Below, in pieces: positions 1 through 12,454 of a stretch of 64,000 nucleotides of DNA (position 1 is its first letter; the number at the start of each line of letters is the position of its first letter). The DNA comes from Heterobasidion occidentale (taxonomy: Eukaryota; Basidiomycota; Agaricomycetes; Russulales; Bondarzewiaceae): NCBI GenBank assembly GCA_039111635.1, contig JBCAQO010000010.1, forward strand, positions 1,488,001-1,552,000. Reading direction: 5' to 3'. The notes under the pieces were generated by a model. It was not told the DNA's origin. It saw only the letters and a program-made list of their open reading frames with translations, and searched no databases. Both the position numbers and the translations under genes were made by a program.

Positions 1-1791
1 CGAGCTCGTGCGGGCCCGGCGCGGGGGGCGGCGTGCCGAGCGGCGCGTGCGGCGGGGACGTCGCCTGCGGGTAGAACAGCGGGAGGAGCTCTTCGTACAG
101 CTGCCTGGGTTTTACGGCGCCGAAGAACCAGGGCGCCTGTTCGAGGTAATAAGCGCAGAGCTCCGAGGCGCGGGGCCAGGGCGGGAGGTAGGCTTCGAGG
201 GCGTATTGCGGGAGGCGGATCGACGCGTCTGGGAACGCGTTGGAGATCTCCTGGATCGTGTAGGGAAGGTCGGAGGGCGAGCCCGCACTGGTGACGGCCG
301 TGGACGGCCGCGAGGGGTCATGATTGGGGCTTTCTGGGGAATCGTTCTCACCCTGTTCAAAGTTGGCATTGAGTGCAGGTAAAGAGAGGAGGAAATTTTC
401 CGCTTACCAGGAGTAGCGACTGCATGATGACGAGGTCGCACGGTGAGTGACTCACTCGAGGAAAGGGGCAGCTGTGAGACTATCAACGACGCACCTCCTG
501 GCCCGCGGACCGGCCATAGAACGTCGAGCCGCCGTCGTCATGCAGCGCGAGCGTCCCAAAGATATCGAGAGTAGTGCTCTCGTCGGCGTCTTCAGACGTT
601 TTTTCAGCCTCTGGCCGATCCGGATCTTGCACCGCGTCGCCTCCGGCCGCGACGTGGAGGTCGATGATAGACTTGATCTTCATGAGGTCGCGGCGCAAGA
701 GGGGGTGCTGCTCGCGGGTGACGTGAAAGTGGGAGAGCGCGAGCGCGTCCTCCAGCTGGCGGATGCGGTCGGACATGTCTGTTATTTTGGAGTGCAGGCG
801 GTCGGTGTCGGCGAGGACGAATCTGGGCAGCGTGGATGAGAGGGGTTGGTGGGAGGGGGCCGGGAGGAGAGACGAGGGCTGCTCACCGGGTGCCTTGGCC
901 TGTGACGAGGCTGCCTGAAAATATTTTTGTCAATGAGAGACTGGCGACGAGCAACGATAATGAGTGGGTATATGCGCCGAAAGCGAATATTATCGGACGA
1001 GCACTGGACGAGCGCCAGACGCGGCGAGCTGTCCCAGACCCGAGTCGCGCGAGCCCCGAGCCTGCCCCCGAGCGCGACACCCTGCCGCCGGCACTCGAGA
1101 TCCGCACACACGTCTCGATCTCCTCGAAACACCCTGTCACCCCGCCCCCTCCCCCTCCTTCCGTCCCCGATCCTCACCCTCGACGCCTCTTTCCCCAGAC
1201 AAAAGCCCCGCGACAAGCGCCCACCCATCGCCGCCTTCCCAGCGCCCTGCCAGATCCAGCACACGCAGCCCCGCATCCGGACACCTTACGACCCACGCCC
1301 GGGCGCCACCCGTCGCCTGCCATCTGTCAAGATCGCCCTCGACCCTGCCTGCCCGCCCGCTCTGGAAACCCGTCGAAGCCTGCCGAAGCGACGCGCACGC
1401 GCGCACACAAAGCAGAAAACAAAAAAGGAAGACGCGCGGGGATGGGGGGACGCACGCACCGTTGGGACAGATAGACGCGCAGCCGCGCCGCTTGCACGAC
1501 GTGCACGGCACGGTCTTGTCGCACTTGAGCTTCAGCCTGCGTTCATGCACACGGCGAGTTCGCAGACATCGGCGTGATGGAAAATGAGATCAGGAGAGCG
1601 CAAATGAGGCGAGGGGGCCAAAAGGAACAGTGAGGAGGGGCAGCAGGGGAGAGGAGGGAGGGGCCGAGCACGCACCGTCTGCACTCTGCGCACGAGATCG
1701 CGCCGCGCGAGCGTTTCAACTCCTGCTCGCGCGCGCGGTAGTCCGCAGTGTCCTTGTCCGAGCGCGGCAGCTGCGCGCGGCCGGCGGGCAT
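1..1791 (-). CDS. Zn(II)2Cys6 fungal transcription factor, 3' end off window
   Basis: Likely nuclear DNA-binding regulator of the Gal4 class. Exon 1 runs from the ATG at 1791 to CAECRR. Exon 2 (about 1,460-1,535) completes the binuclear zinc cluster with LKLKCDKTVPCTSCKRRGC and ends at CPNG. A 28-nt exon (887-914) and the next exon (about 495-821) join in frame to read CPNGSLVTGQGTRFVLADTD, followed by a short coiled-coil-like stretch around RIRQLEDAL. A 12-nt exon (408-419) encodes SLLL. The last visible exon begins GENDSPESPN and continues to base 1 through IRLPQYALEAYLPPWPRASE and WFFGAVKP, which resembles the start of the fungal-specific regulatory middle domain. The zinc cluster is clear; target genes are unknown. 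The gene continues beyond the left edge. Confidence 0.85.
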
Positions 1792-3279
1792 CGCGACGTC
1801 CTCAAGAGGCCCTTCTGCTGCTGGGGTTCGCTCCGAATTTCACGAGATGTGTGTTTTTTGTTGTGCAAGTGGGTGGGTCAGAGTGGGATGCTGTCGAATG
1901 GCGGCCGTGATGGCGATAGCGGTGGGTGTGGGGATGATGACGGTCGAATGACAAGGGAGGGGGGTAGCGGCAATGACGGAATGGACGGAATGATGGTGGG
2001 AGGGAAGAAGCGAAAAGCCTCTCTCCTCTCCTCTCCTCTCCTCTCTTCTCCTCCCGACACTCTGGCAAGGACGCCGCTCCAGTGGTACGTCCTCTCGGCA
2101 CCCACTCGCGGCCTCGGCCTGCTGACCACGCCACACCCTGCCATGCCCTGCCAGCTGCGATTTGGCGATCGCCCATCCCGTTTACGCCTCGCCCGCCGCG
2201 CTGGCGGCGCGAAGCTGCACGCCTGCAAGAGCTCCTTCGAATCGAAGGTCGGTCTGAGACTCCCCGGGCGGCGCACCGGACACGCGATCGCGACGGCCGG
2301 CGCCGGAGGGCACCGCTCGGCGTCCCGGTTGCCCCGATTCGTACTCGTATCGTGCTGTCTTGTGCCGCCGGCGAGCTAGCGCGTTTGCTTCCGCCCGGTG
2401 CGGCGGGGGCTGCCCCGCGCGCGGGGCGTCGGGCATATCGGCGAGAAGGGGCGAGAACGTCCCTTTGTTCTCTGCCCCACGATCCTGCTCCATCGTTGCG
2501 GCACGCGATCGGTTCGACGACAAAATACCGAAACCCTCCGCGCTATCCCGCTGCACCCCTCTCTCTCCATAAGTAAGTACTTCCACGCGCAGAACATTCT
2601 ACGTACATCATCCGATCTGGATCGAGCGCCTCACACAAACAAGCAAGCAAGCCTATCCCCCAAACAAGCTTCGCCTCGCCTACGAGGAAAGCACCAAGCA
2701 TTATGCATTAAGGCCAAGCAGCCGCCCGATCCGACTAACCTTTCCACATGCCCTGCTTGCCATCAGTTCGAGCCCGTCGGAGCCCAGATCCGGCGGCGTG
2801 CCGGACCCGAAGGCGGTCTCATTGCACTCTAATATCTGGGTGCGGAGCGCGGGGGCACGGCGCACCAACGGCGCACCAACGGCGCAAGCGGAGCGTGGGG
2901 ACGTCGCGAGCCGATTCGGGGCTGCTGCATAATACAGCGTGAAGTTGATGGTGACGATGAAGTCAAGTTACAGTACTGTACAGTAATGGCACGTAAGCGC
3001 GAGTTCATGGTCCATCCGCCCGGCGGACGACGAGTTTAGGTAGACGACTGGTAGACGTCCCCGATCCGGCGTCCTGACCGCGCGCGTGTCTCACATGAAG
3101 CCCGAACAAGAGCGCGCGCGCGCACGGACGAAAACACGATTACTATACAGGACAAACAAAGCAGCAAACGAACAGTGGTGAAAGAAAAGAAAAGAAAAAC
3201 GCCCCGAACAAATGCAGCAGCGATGTGAATACACGAAGTTTGGAGAGCCGCGAGAGCCTCCCGCCGCCGCCGCCGGCTT
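1792..3279. other. intergenic region with CT-repeat tract
   Basis: Promoter side of the zinc-cluster gene and 3' flank of the REEP gene. It holds a CT-rich microsatellite at about 2,020-2,050. Several short overlapping reading frames occur on both strands, as expected for GC-rich DNA; none shows a recognisable domain or convincing intron structure. Confidence 0.5.
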
Positions 3280-4568
3280 CTAATCAGCCTTGACGCGCTC
3301 GTACCCCTGCCCCGCCGCCGCCGCCGCGGCGCCCCAGCCAAACCAGCTCCCGCGCCTCTGCGCCGCCTGCGCCTGCGCCGGGGCCTGTGCCTCCTCCCCG
3401 TCGCTCGGCACCTCCACCTCCTCGAACCGCCCCGCCCCATGGTTGCCGTTCCCGCCGCTCGCGCTCCCGCCACTACTGCTGCCCCGCTCGCGCCGCTCCG
3501 CCTCGAACCCGCGCACCCGCACCGGCGAGCCCTCCGCGCTCGGCACCGCGCTCTCCCCGCCGCCCACATCGTACCCCTCCACCCCGAGCGCCGCCAGCTC
3601 CGCCTCCAGCTGTCGCCTCTTCCTCTCCCGCTCCACTGCTTCCGTCCTCCCAGCCCCAGCCCCAGCCCCAGCTCCCGATGCCGACGCGGACGCGGCGCGC
3701 CCCTCGCCGAGCGCGCGATCGCTGTCGCCGGCGGACGCGGCGGCGCCCTGCCGCAGCATCGCCGCGCCCGTCGCGACGATCGCGGGGCCATACGTGCGCC
3801 AGAGCCCGCCGAGCATCGCGACGGGGCCCGACACCGGATCCCCCAGCGACGGCGGCGGCCCCGCCGCGCGACCCGCCCCTACTCCCGCCCCTGTCCCCGC
3901 CCCCGCCCCCGCCGGCGCCGATTCCGCCAGATCCGCAGCGGCGGAGCTCGAGGCGGCGGCGGCGACGGCGTCCCAGAGGGCGCGGGCGCGGGCGTGTACG
4001 AAGGCGTAGACGCGCGTGCGGAGGGAGGCGACGGCGGCGTCTATTTGGGGCTCGTGTGTTGCGAGGAAGGGGTGGAGGTGGGCGCGGTAGAGGTACGAGG
4101 AGCCGCGGGTCTGCGGGAGGGCGAGGTAGAGGAGGAAGAGGGTCTTGAGGGGGAAGTAGAATGGGATCCTGCGGGGCGGGGCGACGGGGCGGGATGTAGT
4201 ATGGTTGTGGGGTGGGATGGAATGGAAGGAGGGAGGGATCGTCGTCGATGGGGTTTGTCAGCGAGGACGAGGACGAAGGGATGCGGGCGGGGACTGACCA
4301 GGACACGAGCCACTCGGCGACGTACTCGACGCCGACGATGCAGCCGAGGACAGACCAGTACATCAGCCAGCGCTCGAGGTCCTCCTCCGACGCGGGGCGC
4401 TGGGACAGCGTCTTGTACGACGCGTAGCCCGGGTAGAGGAAGGCCACGACCGAGCTAAAGCGCGCGGCGGCGCGAGTTGGTCAGCCCCCGCCCCTTGTAC
4501 CGCGCCAGCCAGCACGGGCGTCGAGGAGCGCACCTGACGATCCGAGAAGTGAAGTAGAGCAGAAACAT
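3280..4568 (-). CDS. TB2/DP1/HVA22 (REEP/Yop1-like) ER membrane protein
   Basis: Likely a reticulon-like hairpin protein that shapes ER tubules. Exon 1 encodes MFLLYFTSRIVR. Exon 2 holds the family signature: FLYPGYASYKTL, then a DLERWLMYWSVLGC segment and VEYVAEWLVSW. After an intron comes IPFYFPLKTLFLLYLALPQT, the second hydrophobic half. The remaining ~200 residues are a long low-complexity tail rich in Ala, Gly and Pro, with an (AG)n run encoded by CAGCCC repeats near 3,655, a charged stretch (ERERKRRQLEAELAALG) and the C-terminus GYERVKAD. Yeast Yop1 is about 180 residues, so the tail is an extension. It sits back to back with the BAH-PHD gene, about 460 bp apart. Confidence 0.88.
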
Positions 4569-5029
4569 CGTCGTTGCGGGTTCAGGCGCAGAGAAGGACT
4601 CCTGTTGCGAGGGTCGCTACTCCTGAGTCGGCGGGCAGAGGTTTAAAGTGTAAGGTAGATAGTGCTCGGCTCGAGTTTTCCACAGAGGAGGGTGTAGAGA
4701 GAGAGAGATGGTGTAGATAGATGGGGGGAGAGGAGGCAGAGGGGAATGGATGGTCGCCGCGTGTGTTATGGACGGAGGGCTGGACGAGTACGTCAACGGT
4801 CGCGGCCATGGCCATGCACGCTGCCTAATTGGGCCGCATCGGCCCTTCGATCGCCGTCGCGTGGTTCTGCGCGCAGTGGGCTCCCTCCCCGATCTACCCC
4901 ACGCGTTTCTTTCACCCTCGTCGTTCTGTCTTTCCCCAGCAGCGCGACAATCCCAGCCTCTCATCATTGCGCGCGTGTGCCACCCCGACAGCATATTTTA
5001 TATATTGCACCCAGCTCGCTCGTCCCAAA

Positions 5030-6696
5030 ATGCCACGCGCCAAATTCCGCCTCGCGCGCAAGAAGAAATCCAAGGCTAAGCATCCCGCCGCCCTCCCCAC
5101 AGACAAAGAATGGCTCACCCTCACCAAGAAGAAATACTTCGACCGTGAGTCCCCCACGCGTCGCGTCCATCCCCGCCTCCCCCTCCCTCCCCACGCTAAA
5201 CTGCACGCCGCGCTGACGATCGCCCAGTCGGCAGCCCTCCCCACCAAGTCCGCGTCCACGTCGGCGACAAGTAAGCACGTCGCACCCCTTGGCCTCGCAG
5301 CCACGCGCCCGCCGCTCACCCCCTCGGACCACCCCACCCCGCGCCGCAAAAACAGCATCCTCATCCTCGGCCAGGGCATGTCCCCGACGTCCTCCTACTT
5401 CGCCCACGAGCTCTGGGTCGGCCGCATCCTCGAGCTCGCACGACGCCGGCCGCTCACGCGCCCCGTGCAAGACCCCGCGGTAAGCACCCGCCCCGCCGTG
5501 CTGCCGCCCCTCTTCTTCTTTCCCTGTGTGTGTGTGTGTGCGTTCACCGCGCGTCTGACGCGCCCCCGTCGCGCGTCGCGTCGCGTCTCGGGCGACCCGT
5601 AGGTCTGGGCCAAGGTCCAGTGGTACTACTCCGGCGCCGACGTCGCCAACGACACCGACACCGAGTGAGTCTCCCACAATCATTTCCATCCTACAGACCG
5701 CCTCGGCCGTCCACGCTGACGCCGCCGCCGCCGCACACGCCCCCAAAAAAGCCCCGCCAACATCCAGGCCAGCTGCGGCCGCTACGAGCGCCTGCGCGCC
5801 GACGAATCCGACTACGACTACGTCGCGCACACCTCCTTCAGCGGTGCGTCCTCCGCCGCGCCTCTCCCCGCCCGCGACAGCTGACCGATGGCGCTGCATC
5901 TCGAAGGCCCCGCGAAGGTCATAGAGTACCGCGAGGCGGACATCGACCAGCCCCAGATCGCGGACGGCGAATTCTACGTCCGTCGCGCCTACTCCCGCCT
6001 CTCCAAACGCGCCACCGTGAGTCCCCGCCCCGCCCCCCCCTCTCCCTCCCTCTCCTGTCGACCTCACACCCCTCCCGCCCCCAGCCGAAACTCAAAGACC
6101 TAGTCTCCTGCACCGCCGCCTGCAACACCGTCTACAACCCCGACGACGCGCGCCCCATGCACTTCTGCCCCAAGCCCGCCTGCCGCCGGTGGTTCCACCG
6201 CGACTGCCTCGAGCACACCGAGTCGCACGACGCGCACGGCTCGATCGACACGCACGCGTTCAACCTCCTGCGCTCAGATCCAGACAGTGACGACCCCTTC
6301 CCCCTGCCGCCCCCCTCCTCGCGGGAGAAGCACCCCGGCAAGGGCGCGTCGTGGACCCTCGCCGCGCTCCCCGCGAAGCTGCGCGAGGCCGCCGCGCAGC
6401 AGATGCTCAAGGGCGTGCCGCCCTACGGCCTCGTCGGCAACGCGCAGCCCATCGCCGCCGCGCGCCGCCTCGTCTACGCGTGCCTGCGCGCGCGCGCGCC
6501 CGGCGACGTGAAGGCGGCCAGGGCGGCGCTCGACGAGTGGATGGAGCGCGTGGACTGTACCGACGTCGAGGGCATGCTCGCGGACGGCGGGGGCTCACCG
6601 GAGGCCGTTGGGAGCGCGCGGTCTGACTGCGGCGGCGAGAGCCCCCGGCTTTATTTCGTGGCGCTTTTTTGTCCGTTGTGCGGAGGTGCCATTTGA
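5030..6696 (+). CDS. BAH domain protein with C-terminal PHD-type zinc finger
   Basis: Probable chromatin reader. The basic start MPRAKFRLARKKKSK is followed by short exons. The BAH domain is spread over several: SILILGQGMSP, HELWVGRILEL, VWAKVQWYYSG and GEFYVRRAYSR. The last exon holds an extended PHD-like finger: CTAAC, HFCPKPACRRWFHRDCLEH with the expected C-x4-C-x2-W-x-H-x2-C spacing, and a terminal FCPLCGGAI pair at the very end. Introns are about 50-80 bp; one carries a TG microsatellite near 5,527. A TATA-like stretch lies 25-40 bp before the ATG. A BAH next to a PHD finger is typical of fungal histone-binding proteins. The target mark is unknown. A long antisense frame (4,964-6,067) is a GC shadow. 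Confidence 0.85.
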
Positions 6697-6873
6697 TACC
6701 ACATACCTTTGCGACTCACGAGAGGGTCCTTTCTTGGTCGAATTTACCTTGCGATTTCTTGTATGAAGAGTTCTTACGGGGCGCGGCGACGATCCTGTCC
6801 TGGTAGATGACTGTGCGATTGAAGATACACCCGTCGCTACAATGAAGAGATAGCAATACATCGTCGCGCGCGC

Positions 6874-8930
6874 CTACGGCTTCTCCGCTCTCGCCGCGAG
6901 CTTCTGATCCAGCTTCGCCTGGAGAATGCGGGAAGGACGTCAGCGCCGGCTGGTCCGTCGCGGCGGGTAGAAGAGCGCCACGCACCTTGACGGCGTCCAT
7001 GTACACGTCGGTCACGACCCAGTGCTCGCGGCGCATCGCCTTGCCGTGGATCGCGAGCGCGAGGTCCTTGGTCATGACGCCGTCCGCGTCGATCACCTCG
7101 ATGCACGCCGCCTCGAGGTCGCGCGCGAACGCGGCGAGCTCCGCGTGCGCGTCGAGCTTCGCGCGGTGCAGCAGCCCGCGCGTCCACGCGAAGATGGACG
7201 CGACCGGGTTCGTGGAGGTCTCGTTGCCCTTCTGGTACTCGCGGTAGTGCCGCGTGACCGTGCCTGCGCGTGCACACGCACAAAAGCGTCGGTGAGCGTT
7301 CAGGGGAGGGCGCGGGGGACGCGGCACGCACCGTGTGCGGCCTCGCTCTCGATGACCTGTCCGTCCGGGGTGATGAGCTCGCTCGTCATCATCCCGAGGC
7401 TGCCGAAGCCCTGCGCGAGGATGTCCGACTGCACGTCGCCGTCGTAGTTCTTCGTCGCCCAGACGAACCCGCCGGAGGACTTGATCGCCTGCGCGACCAT
7501 GTCGTCGATCAGGCGGTGCTCGTAGTAGATGCCCGCGGCCTCGAACTGCGGCTTGTATTCCCTGCGGGACCGGGGGCGCGTCAAGACGCGAGAAGGAGAG
7601 GGGGAGGGGGGAGGGGACGCACGACTCGTAGATCTCCTGGAAGATGTCTTTGAAGCGGCCGTCGTATTTCTTGAGGATCGTGTTCTTCGTCGACATGAAC
7701 TGCAGCACCTCACACCTGAGCGACGGGTCTCGCGGGGAGGAGGAGGAGAGAGGACCGTACGAGGGGCATCTTCTTCGCCAACGCCATTTTGAACGACGAG
7801 TGCGCAAAGCCCGTGATCGACTACAGCGCCGGCGTCAGCGAGATCGTCGCGCGTCGCGCACACAACGAACAGGGACGACACGCACCTCGTCAGTGTTGTA
7901 CATCGCCATCGCCACGCCCTTGCCCTGGAAGTCGTACACGTCGAGCGTCGTCGGCGCGGCGCCGTCCGCAGGCGTATACACGAGCTGCAGCTTCCCCGGC
8001 CCCGGCGCGACGAAGTCCGTCGAGCGGTACTGGTCGCCGAACGCGTGCCGCCCGATCACGATGGGGTTCACCCAGCCCGGTATCGGCCGCGGGATGCGCT
8101 CGAGGATGATCGGCTCGCGGAAGACGGTGCCGCCGAGGATGTTGCGGATCTGCGGGTGGTGCCTCAGCGACGGGACGGGGGAACGAGGCGGGGAGCGCAC
8201 TGACGGTCCCGTTCGGGCTGCGCCACATCTGCTTGAGCTTGAACTCCTTCACGCGCGCCTCGTCGGGCGTGATCGTCGCGCATTTGATGCCGACCTTGTG
8301 CTCGAGGATCGCGTTAGCAGAGTCGACCGTGATCTGGTCGTTTGTCTGCCCGCGGGGGTATCAGCGCGGCAGCCCTGTCCACAGAAAGGAAATGACGGGG
8401 GCTCACGGCGTCGCGGGCCTCTAGACCGAGGTCAAAGTATTTGATGTCCAGTTGTAGATAAGGAAGGATGAGCTGCGATGCGGCGTTTGCGCGTGAGGGT
8501 TCGAGGGCGGGCCTGCGGAGAAATAGGAGACGACGCACCTCCTCGCGGATTTTCTTCCAGATGATGCGCGTCATCTCGTCGCCATCGAGCTCGACGACGG
8601 GATTCTTCACGACGATCTTGTGGTCTGAGGGAATTTTGTGGTCTGCAGCCCCATTCCCAAAAATACGCGAAACCGCCCGCAGAAGCAAGGAAACAGAGCA
8701 AAGCACCGAGTTGTGCCGGAGCGCCGCAGACAGGCAACGAAAACGTCGATCCAAAGCTGGTCAGCGCCGTCCAACCGCATTCCCACAGCGAAAAAATAAC
8801 ACTCACGCATTGAGATGAAACTGGACGCAAATCCTCTGCTCAGAGCTTGCTGCTGGCGGCGGATATGGCAGGGCGGAACCAAGGCGGTCCGTCCGCGCGG
8901 CAGGCGGACGACCATGCGGGAGAGCATCAT
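6874..8930 (-). CDS. isocitrate dehydrogenase [NADP], mitochondrial
   Basis: Oxidative decarboxylation of isocitrate to 2-oxoglutarate with NADPH production. Exon 1 encodes [20 protein letters not shown] and a further Arg/Ser-rich stretch, a typical mitochondrial presequence. After an intron of about 170 bp comes [20 protein letters not shown], the conserved start of the eukaryotic NADP enzyme. Later exons give [76 protein letters not shown] and [19 protein letters not shown], ending LAARAEKP. All catalytic blocks are present and in frame across short introns. A second AUG directly follows the first and another lies at codon 6. The second AUG-proximal region would allow a shorter cytosolic form; that is speculation. 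Confidence 0.95.
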
Positions 8931-9410
8931 GTGAAAAAAAATGATACAGGTAAGCTCGCCGGAGAGAGGGGTGTTGCGCGACGCGGCCTGCACAACGATG
9001 GCGACGACGGCGGCGACGGGGAGGTTGTAGATGGAGGGCAGACTCCTCGCTGGCAATTTGGGTCTTCCTTCGGCGTCCCGGCGGCTCACGCTGCTGCGTC
9101 TCGCTCGGCCGAAGCCGTCGCCGACGACGTTCATCATCTCATGACCTGCTTTCTAGGCCGTGTCTCTCCCATAACGAGTAACGATGCTGGCGGTACGTCT
9201 AGATTGTCATATAAACCTACACAAGCGTACTATGTAATACACAGGTCAGGAGGTAATCATACGAGAGCTTCGAAGCACAACCACATAGGTACAGACGGTG
9301 CGTGAGAGTTGAGTATTATCAGAGGAACTACCGAACAGGCTTGGCATATCTGGAATTCGTTACACAAACAATATCGCTGCAAAGCCCAGAGAATTCCAGT
9401 GAAAAGTCAG
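8931..9410. other. intergenic, no gene seen
   Basis: Promoter side of the isocitrate dehydrogenase gene and 3' flank of the F-box gene. No reading frame with recognisable content. Confidence 0.5.
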
Positions 9411-10820
9411 CTAATGCAGGGACAAAAGACGGTCATGCGGCATAACGACAAACGACAATCCTTGGTCCTCCAACGCTCTCATCCGTGCGCATTCGGCGGG
9501 TGCGTCATTCTCCATGGCCTCCATCTTCTTCCCGCCGAATCGGAGCGTCCTGAGCCGAGTGATCGCACCGCCGTCGGCGTCGACCGCATTCGCAGGCAGC
9601 GAGACGCGCGATTCGGCCATGTCCAGGAAATTCGCGTACGATGCCTCCGGATTCACACCGTCGTCCTTCCAGATGTCATCCTCGTACTTCTGTCCGATCT
9701 CCAGCTCTCGCAACCTCAGATTCTGGCCGGATATCAAGCGTCCGTCAGGGGAAAACTTCAACGTGAGGCGGTCCATTAGGACGTCGGAGACTAGGCAGGT
9801 TGAGATCGACGTGAGGTTTGGCAGGGTGGCGAGAATGTCGGCCAGGTCGTCGTCGCATTTCCAGTCGAAGAGATGGACGTCGAATATCTCCATCGAATGG
9901 GTGCTGTGTGAAAGCACGCGGCGGAGTGCCGGCCATGGAGGCGGAAGGAATATCTCTGACCTCCTGAAATCCCTCAGAATATGGATGAGCAGGTGCTGTA
10001 GCTCCCGAAATTCAAAAGCATCCAGGAGCAGTCGGCAAACCCCCCGTACATGCGTTTTGATCATCAAAAACTGCAAATGATGCATGACTAGAGGAGGGAA
10101 CACAGCGCCCTCAAGGTCCCAGATGAGATCAATGCGTGAATCTGCAAAATTGAGATCTAGGGAGGTGAGGTTACTGCACCGCGATAACATATCGACCGTG
10201 TCAGGAATGCTGGCGGGATGATATGGACGCAGCGAAAGGTGCGTCAAATTCATCCAAGGTAACGTCCACTGTGTAGATGTGCAGCGCATGACTACTTCCC
10301 GAAGTCGAGGGGCATGGCATAAGAGGTCCGAAAGAGAATCTATTTCACTCGAATTTATATTTTCAACGCATTGTTTGAAGATGAATCTGGATAAGATGGA
10401 CTGCTGTCCGTCTGGGTGACGGGATAATAAGCTCAATGCGACTGTGGTGTCCAGAACGATGACACACGCCCAACGGTGAGCGTGAGCGACCAGCATGTCG
10501 AAGCAGGCCTCTGTGTATTCTCCAACATCAAGGGCATAGATGGTGATGGTGAGAGGAAAGCAAGTAGAACGAGCAAGCCAAGATCCAAGTGTCTGTTTGG
10601 CAGACGACGCTTCTTGGGGTGGCCCGATATAGATATTGGACCATAATTGAGGAGTGTCCAGAGCGATATCCCGCCATCTCTTGCAGACCGTTGTCAAGAG
10701 GGTAGGCACATTGCGTAACTTGAATAGATCCAAATCATCCGTGCTGTCGAATAGGCGGGGGAGGCAGTGGACGAAGATCTTAGCGATGATCTCGGTAGGA
10801 AGTCGCAATGTGCTGTCCAT
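9411..10820 (-). CDS. F-box protein with leucine-rich C-terminal region
   Basis: One uninterrupted 469-codon frame. An F-box lies directly at the start: LRLPTEIIAKIFVHCLP, then TTVCKRWRDIALDTPQLWSN. These are the usual first and second helices of F-boxes in the large Agaricomycete families. The remainder has irregular leucine-rich segments (LTHLSLRPYH, LTSLDLNFADSR, LQHLLIHILR, LPNLTSIST), consistent with a solenoid that would bind substrates for SCF ubiquitin ligase. The family is known for rapid expansion in basidiomycetes. The N-terminal coiled coil seen in many relatives is absent, so an upstream exon is possible but none was found. Substrate unknown. Confidence 0.85.
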   Translation of the reverse strand: MDSTLRLPTEIIAKIFVHCLPRLFDSTDDLDLFKLRNVPTLLTTVCKRWRDIALDTPQLWSNIYIGPPQEASSAKQTLGSWLARSTCFPLTITIYALDVGEYTEACFDMLVAHAHRWACVIVLDTTVALSLLSRHPDGQQSILSRFIFKQCVENINSSEIDSLSDLLCHAPRLREVVMRCTSTQWTLPWMNLTHLSLRPYHPASIPDTVDMLSRCSNLTSLDLNFADSRIDLIWDLEGAVFPPLVMHHLQFLMIKTHVRGVCRLLLDAFEFRELQHLLIHILRDFRRSEIFLPPPWPALRRVLSHSTHSMEIFDVHLFDWKCDDDLADILATLPNLTSISTCLVSDVLMDRLTLKFSPDGRLISGQNLRLRELEIGQKYEDDIWKDDGVNPEASYANFLDMAESRVSLPANAVDADGGAITRLRTLRFGGKKMEAMENDAPAECARMRALEDQGLSFVVMPHDRLLSLH

Positions 10821-10907
10821 GGAGCGATCTCGAAGATAATGAGGTTGGGTGTGCTGGTCAATGTTCAGCTCGAGCTGGTTGGAGGAGGTTCAACACTGGT
10901 TCAACGT

Positions 10908-11198
10908 TCACCGACAGATCACTCGATGTGAGGTCGCGACGAGGTTCAGGGCAACTTGGACGCCGCTGTCTCGAAAGGGAAATAAGCCAGGTCCATGCCA
11001 TGTGTCTTGCGGACCAATCGAGAAAATAGGACCTGAATCCAGTCTGAATTCACGCAAACAGTCATCTTCTATCTGCTGTGCGTCGAACGCACCTCTGTGT
11101 ACGACGACATCTCTAGAGATTCCGCTTTTATCATCATCGATTATCTTGAACTCACTGCTTGCGATGTTCTGAATCCGGAACATCATATCAGAGGACAT
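10908..11198 (-). CDS. hypothetical small protein
   Basis: A 96-codon frame beginning MSSDMMFRIQNIASSEFKII, just upstream of the F-box gene on the same strand. Composition is protein-like, with an ordinary mix of hydrophobic and charged residues and no low complexity, but I recognise no domain. It could be a separate small gene, a remnant, or chance. Confidence 0.25.
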   Translation of the reverse strand: MSSDMMFRIQNIASSEFKIIDDDKSGISRDVVVHRGAFDAQQIEDDCLREFRLDSGPIFSIGPQDTWHGPGLFPFRDSGVQVALNLVATSHRVICR

Positions 11199-12454
11199 GG
11201 TGGTGGCCAGCTAACAATACTAATAGAGTTGCACACGAATCTTTAGGTTTTGACATCGAGCAAGATGCCTCGCAGGTTCTCATGAGGAAAGGGCTCATAG
11301 CTCAACGACTTTGAAAACTCGCAACAGTTCTGGGCCTTTGGCAGACAGCAAGCCTCTTTTCAGTCTCTCGTCTCTTCTTCAAGCTGGTCTAGGTGTTGCA
11401 ATTATACTGCAATTGTGGACCTGGCAGGATCACTATGCTGTTACTCTCTTCCTTTCGTCCTTCAGTGCTCGCCTCAAGCTGGCTCCACCGCGCCCACATG
11501 GCGGTGTACATCCAGAGCCCCTCTTTGACTGTCTATCCCTCTCTTTCATTTCCCAGAATAACGTCGCTCGCTTGTGACTGTCCACGGAAGAAGCCTTGCT
11601 CACTGACATCTGCCTCGCGTCCGTCCGTCTCGATTTTGCGATAAGGCTAGGGCGACTGACTTTGGACTCACGTGCGAGGCTTTGATCGCGTCGCTCGTCG
11701 ACAACAGATTCTCGTGCGCTTTCTTCAGTCCAACCTCCAATGCTAGGTCATGAATATACTCAGTCGGCGGAGGTCATACCCGGGATCTCTTCTGGCAGTA
11801 CGAAGCGCATATTGTGTTCTTTCTCTGTTGCTCAGAGATCTGCAATATGAAGGGCACGAAGGTCAGGCCAGGAGGCCCTTCCGGGGTTAGGTACGTCGCA
11901 AGGACCAGAACTCGCACACAGCATCACAATGTCGGCGCAGCGACTAAAGCGAAGGTGTGCAATTCTCTTTATGGGTCTCATAGTGTTCGGTCATCTTGAT
12001 GACGGTTCTTGAGATAAGGCCTTTGGAAGAGCTGTTGACCGGTCTCCTTGTAGGCATTTCGATTATTTATCGAAACACAAATTCCCCCATCTCATGGTCT
12101 TGGACATCAAGGGACTCAACAACACCTCGGAAGAACCAGGACGAAGTATCTATAGCCCTTCTTTCTCTCAATTTGTCCTTACAAAATAATATCTGCCCTA
12201 CATGTAAGCAACCTGGCTTCACCTTCGCTTGGGGTGCCACCGATGACTTCACCGCTCCCTTGATGCATCCGCCACATATGATTTAGATGATGGGCCTGGC
12301 CACAAACGTTGCCACTTTGCGAATTGACTCTTTTGGCCATCCCTTACACCGACAGTTTCCAATTCTCTGAGGCAAATGTCCAACACCGATCGCCGCCAGG
12401 ATGCGCGTGCGTGCAGTTTCTCTCTATCACCATGGCCTCTGTGGCCAACAGCAT
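11199..12454. other. intergenic, no gene seen
   Basis: Only short frames on both strands. It forms the upstream region of the first WTPA-WAVP locus. A phrase GACATCAAGGGACTCA near 12,104 resembles GACATCAAGGGGCTCA near 19,470 upstream of another copy, hinting at shared promoter ancestry. Confidence 0.4.

Noticed and set aside
4964..6067. 367-codon minus-strand frame opposite the BAH-PHD gene
   Set aside because: Gly/Ala-rich shadow of GC-rich exons; the plus strand has recognisable domains and splice sites.
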